Below, piece after piece: positions 61,628 through 64,000 of a stretch of 64,000 nucleotides of DNA (within the stretch, counting starts at the first letter, position 1; each line of letters begins with the position of its first letter). Made by a program: the position numbers and the translations under genes. A model generated the notes under the pieces. The model worked only from the letters and a program-made list of their open reading frames with translations. It was not told where the DNA came from and did no database searches. The stretch comes from Paenarthrobacter nitroguajacolicus (lineage in GTDB: Bacteria; Actinomycetota; Actinomycetes; Actinomycetales; Micrococcaceae). The DNA lies in assembly GCF_007786235.1 (NCBI RefSeq), contig NZ_VNFK01000006.1:62001-126000 (forward strand), written 5' to 3'.

Positions 61628-62428
61628 ATGAGCCTGAATCTTCTTGACACCTCCAACTGGCTGCCCCTTGACGGCTTGGCCCCTGGCTTCGACGCCAATA
61701 AGGCCCCAACCGTGCAGGACCTTGCGGGACAACAATTTTCAGTCCGCGGTGACGGCGGACCCATGACGTTCAGCTTCGACGACGAAGAAGTGCAATGGGC
61801 TGCAGCCGGCCACGCAGGAACAGCCGCCTACGAGGCCTTCGTTGTAGCCGAGGAACTGTATTACTGCCAATGGCAGAGTGTCCTGGAACCGGAACTCGCC
61901 GTATCCCTGGTCCTTGATCTTGCGCAGGGCCGGGCGCTCTACATCGGCGCCGCGCTCGGCAGGGCCACCGCCTCCAGTGTCGCCGTGCACCACGACTTCC
62001 GCCCCGGAACACTGGATGGTTACCCCGCAACGGGCGAGGCCATCTCGGAAAGCACAGCACTCATCGGCCGGCGCGTCGAATGGGTGTACAGCAACTCACA
62101 CGCTTACGAACACGTCTACCTCAGCCCCACCTGGTACACCTGGCAGTGCCTCGCCGGTCCGGAGCGCGGATTGGCAGACACCGACTCCAACACCGTTTTC
62201 CAGGTCCGCCCCGGAATCTTCGTCTTCACCTGGCGGGAGAAAGTCATCCCGTGCGGTTCGGTCACAGTGGCCGACCACCGTGATCCCCGCGCTATCCGCT
62301 CCCACGGCAGCCTCTTCGGCTGGAACGAGGAAGGCACGGAACCCGTACATTTCACGTTCGGCGCACACGGCCGCTTGATCAGCATCACCCATCACACGCC
62401 GGAACTGAATCCAGCCACCGCCACCTGA
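61628..62428 (+). CDS. moaF: MoaF-family protein
   Basis: A 266-residue protein matching MoaF, originally found in monoamine/molybdenum-linked operons of enterobacteria. Two lipocalin-like halves are seen: residues 1-115 (QFSVRGDGGPMTFSFDD, YYCQWQSVLEPELAVSLVLDLAQGRALYIGAALG) and 140-260 (GRRVEWVYSNSHAYEHVYLSPTWYTWQCLAGPERGLADTD, FVFTWREKVIPCGSVTVADH..GSLFGWNEEG). No molybdenum-cofactor genes are nearby. Neighbouring IclR, MFS and APC genes suggest a catabolic setting. The ribosome site is GAAGGA. The biochemical function is unknown. Confidence 0.82.
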   Translation: MSLNLLDTSNWLPLDGLAPGFDANKAPTVQDLAGQQFSVRGDGGPMTFSFDDEEVQWAAAGHAGTAAYEAFVVAEELYYCQWQSVLEPELAVSLVLDLAQGRALYIGAALGRATASSVAVHHDFRPGTLDGYPATGEAISESTALIGRRVEWVYSNSHAYEHVYLSPTWYTWQCLAGPERGLADTDSNTVFQVRPGIFVFTWREKVIPCGSVTVADHRDPRAIRSHGSLFGWNEEGTEPVHFTFGAHGRLISITHHTPELNPATAT

Positions 62429-62443
62429 CCTGAAGGTGGGACG

Positions 62444-62482
62444 GAGAAAACCCCGGCACGTGGAACGTGCCGGGGTTTTCTC
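62444..62482. terminator. Bidirectional intrinsic terminator
   Basis: A perfect 18-bp stem, GAGAAAACCCCGGCACGT and its complement around loop GGA. The A/T-rich stem ends give U-runs on both strands, fitting the convergent moaF and APC permease genes. Confidence 0.9.
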
Positions 62483-62495
62483 TCTGGGTACGGTT

Positions 62496-63971
62496 TCAGT
62501 CGTCCGACCCGTGGCCAATCCGGGCGTAAAGAGCCGGCTGCGAGCGCCGCAGACGCAGGCCCCACACCACACCCACCACTCCGGGCAACAGGACCAGCAT
62601 CGGTAAGACGAACGTAGCGGCGGTGGACTCTGTCTGGCCCAGCAAGACGTTGAAGTTGGCCACTATAAGAACAAACACGATGGCAAGGAGCACAAATCCC
62701 AGGGCTGGGGCGATCACCCTGACCCACAAACCCGCTCCGTGCTGCTGACGGCGGAAGAAGCCGATCACGGCCAAGGACACCACGGTCATCAGCAGCACCA
62801 AGCCCATGGCACCGCTGTTGGTCAGCCAGGTGAACATGGTCAGCACAGGGTAAAGTTCGCCAAGTTCGGAACCGGATCCCGCGATGGCAAAAGCCAGGGT
62901 CACGACGACGGCAATCACCGTCTGCGCCAGTGAACCGGCAAACGGGGCCCCGCTGTCCGTCCGGACCTTGGCGAGCGCCGACGGCAGGACGCGTTCGCGT
63001 CCGAGGGAGAAGAAGTAGCGCGCCACGGCGTTGTGAAAACTCACAAGTGCGGCGAAGAGACTGGTGACGAAGAGGATTTGGGCGATGTCGCTCAACAGCA
63101 CGCCTCCGTTGGCGCCAAGGAAAGCGAAGATCATGTCCGGACCATTGGCGGTGGCCGTCTCGATGACAGCGGACGGGCCAGCCCCCATGGTCATGGCCCA
63201 GGCCGATACCGCGTAGAAGACGGCGATGATACCCACTGCTGCGAACGTAGCCCGCGCTACAGTGCGCTTGGGGTCCTTGGACTCCTCACCGTAGATGGCG
63301 GCGGATTCAAAGCCCATGAACGCGGCAATGCCGAAGGACAGGACTGCTCCGATCCCGGGAACAAACAGGCTCTCGGGGCTGAAGGTCACAGCGCTGATTC
63401 CCTCAGGAGCCACGGCGAGGCTGATGACGTCGTACACAATGACCACCAGGAATTCGAGGGCCACCAGGACCCCGAGCACTTTGGCGGACAGATCCACCCT
63501 GTTCACGCCCAGCCACCCCACGATGGCGATGCAGACGAGTACCGGGATCCACCAGGGAACGCTGACGCCCAGGCGGGCCGACAGGAGCGATGAAACCGTG
63601 AAGCCGAAGAGTCCATAAATGCCCACTTGCATCAGGTTGTAGGCCATCAGGGCAATCAGCGACGCTCCGACCCCGGCGGGCCTTGAGATGCCTTGGGCGA
63701 TGTAGGCGTAGAAGGCACCGGCGTTGGTGACGTAGCGGCTCATCGCGGCATATCCCACGGCGAACAGCGCCAGGATTCCGCCCAGGATGAGGAAGGACAA
63801 CGGAACCCCCGTCACGCCGGTGACCGCGAAGGTAGTGGTCACTCCGCCTGCGAGGACGGTGAGCGGCGCCGAGGCCGCAATAATCATGAAGGTCACTGCC
63901 GGTACGCCAAGCCGCCTCTTGGTGCCGACCGCTCCGGCGGTCCTGCCCTTGACGGGGTTATCCACGCTCAT
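62496..63971 (-). CDS. APC-family amino acid/amine permease
   Basis: A 491-residue membrane transporter with about 12-14 helices. The APC core is seen in GVPAVTFMIIAASAPLTVLAGG (helix 1), GYAAMSRYVTNAGAFYAYIAQGI (helix 2-3) and AFMGFESAAIYGEESKDPKRTVARATFAAVG (helix 6 and following loop). The FESAAIYGEE motif is typical of the YjeH/amine-permease branch. The substrate is an amino acid or biogenic amine. AGGAG lies 7 bases upstream of the ATG. It converges with moaF across the terminator at 62444; MoaF proteins elsewhere are tied to monoamine use, so an amine substrate is plausible but unproven. Confidence 0.88.
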   Translation of the reverse strand: MSVDNPVKGRTAGAVGTKRRLGVPAVTFMIIAASAPLTVLAGGVTTTFAVTGVTGVPLSFLILGGILALFAVGYAAMSRYVTNAGAFYAYIAQGISRPAGVGASLIALMAYNLMQVGIYGLFGFTVSSLLSARLGVSVPWWIPVLVCIAIVGWLGVNRVDLSAKVLGVLVALEFLVVIVYDVISLAVAPEGISAVTFSPESLFVPGIGAVLSFGIAAFMGFESAAIYGEESKDPKRTVARATFAAVGIIAVFYAVSAWAMTMGAGPSAVIETATANGPDMIFAFLGANGGVLLSDIAQILFVTSLFAALVSFHNAVARYFFSLGRERVLPSALAKVRTDSGAPFAGSLAQTVIAVVVTLAFAIAGSGSELGELYPVLTMFTWLTNSGAMGLVLLMTVVSLAVIGFFRRQQHGAGLWVRVIAPALGFVLLAIVFVLIVANFNVLLGQTESTAATFVLPMLVLLPGVVGVVWGLRLRRSQPALYARIGHGSDD

Positions 63972-64000
63972 AGTGTGCTCCTGCCTCGGTGCCGCGGGAG

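Overview
The window is high-GC chromosomal DNA from an actinobacterium, most likely a member of the Micrococcaceae close to Arthrobacter or Paenarthrobacter. The evidence is gene content and order (a serA-ilvC-ilvN-ilvB-ilvD block, an nrtR-nadA-nadB-nadC-nadS operon), a MetG without zinc-binding cysteines, a sunset-domain protein, many GTG starts, and repeated TANNNT-N6/7-ATG promoters that suggest leaderless mRNAs. The genus assignment is inference from composition and synteny. I saw no prophage, insertion sequence, CRISPR array or rRNA. Almost the whole window is ordinary core or near-core chromosome.

Layout. 1-8.7 kb, minus strand: a dynamin-like GTPase cut by the window edge, tRNA-Glu and tRNA-Gln, a HAD phosphatase, gltX, a fumarylacetoacetate-hydrolase-family enzyme, a metallo-beta-lactamase-fold protein, ilvE and leuB. 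8.8-14.2 kb, plus strand: a two-component system followed by a MacB/FtsX-type ABC exporter; both transcription units carry the same 16-bp dyad. 14.3-19.5 kb, minus strand: metG and a second, very large FtsX-type ABC system. 19.7-28.2 kb, minus strand: serA, ilvC, ilvN, ilvB, ilvD and a LysR regulator. The ilvB leader encodes a 17-residue Ile/Val-rich peptide followed by an intrinsic terminator, the signature of transcription attenuation. 28.3-35.7 kb: a sunset-domain protein, a PQQ-dependent-dehydrogenase-like lipoprotein, a tandem pair of tRNA-Lys(CTT), a MarR regulator, a Bcp peroxiredoxin, tRNA-Leu(TAG), a peptide-type substrate-binding lipoprotein and mqo. 35.8-46.5 kb: an RND exporter, a flavin oxidoreductase with its MarR regulator, a transglutaminase-like protein, a lipoprotein, DUF1684, an anion permease, DM13, a second FAH-family enzyme and GtrA. 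46.5-52.5 kb, minus strand: de novo NAD synthesis under an NrtR-type repressor with a clear palindromic operator. 52.5-64 kb: an AsnC regulator and amino-acid permease, a 2-oxoacid dehydrogenase cluster with a split E2-like component, regulators, a phosphoribosyltransferase, an MHS-type symporter, IclR, moaF and an APC permease.

How the genes work together. IlvB/IlvN, IlvC, IlvD and IlvE form the valine/isoleucine pathway. LeuB adds the leucine branch, and SerA starts serine synthesis from the end of the ilvBNC block. NadB and NadA make quinolinate, NadC converts it to nicotinate mononucleotide, and NadS probably supplies sulfur for the NadA iron-sulfur cluster. The most unusual item is the four-gene cluster at 54.7-58.0 kb. 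It encodes E1-alpha, E1-beta, a free-standing lipoyl domain and an alpha/beta hydrolase, which look like the two halves of an AcoC-type E2 on separate genes. Other non-coding signals of interest are a G-quadruplex-type motif, two clusters of a GTGAGAGAGCG repeat, a 22-bp perfect palindrome before gltX, and several candidate operators next to their likely regulators.
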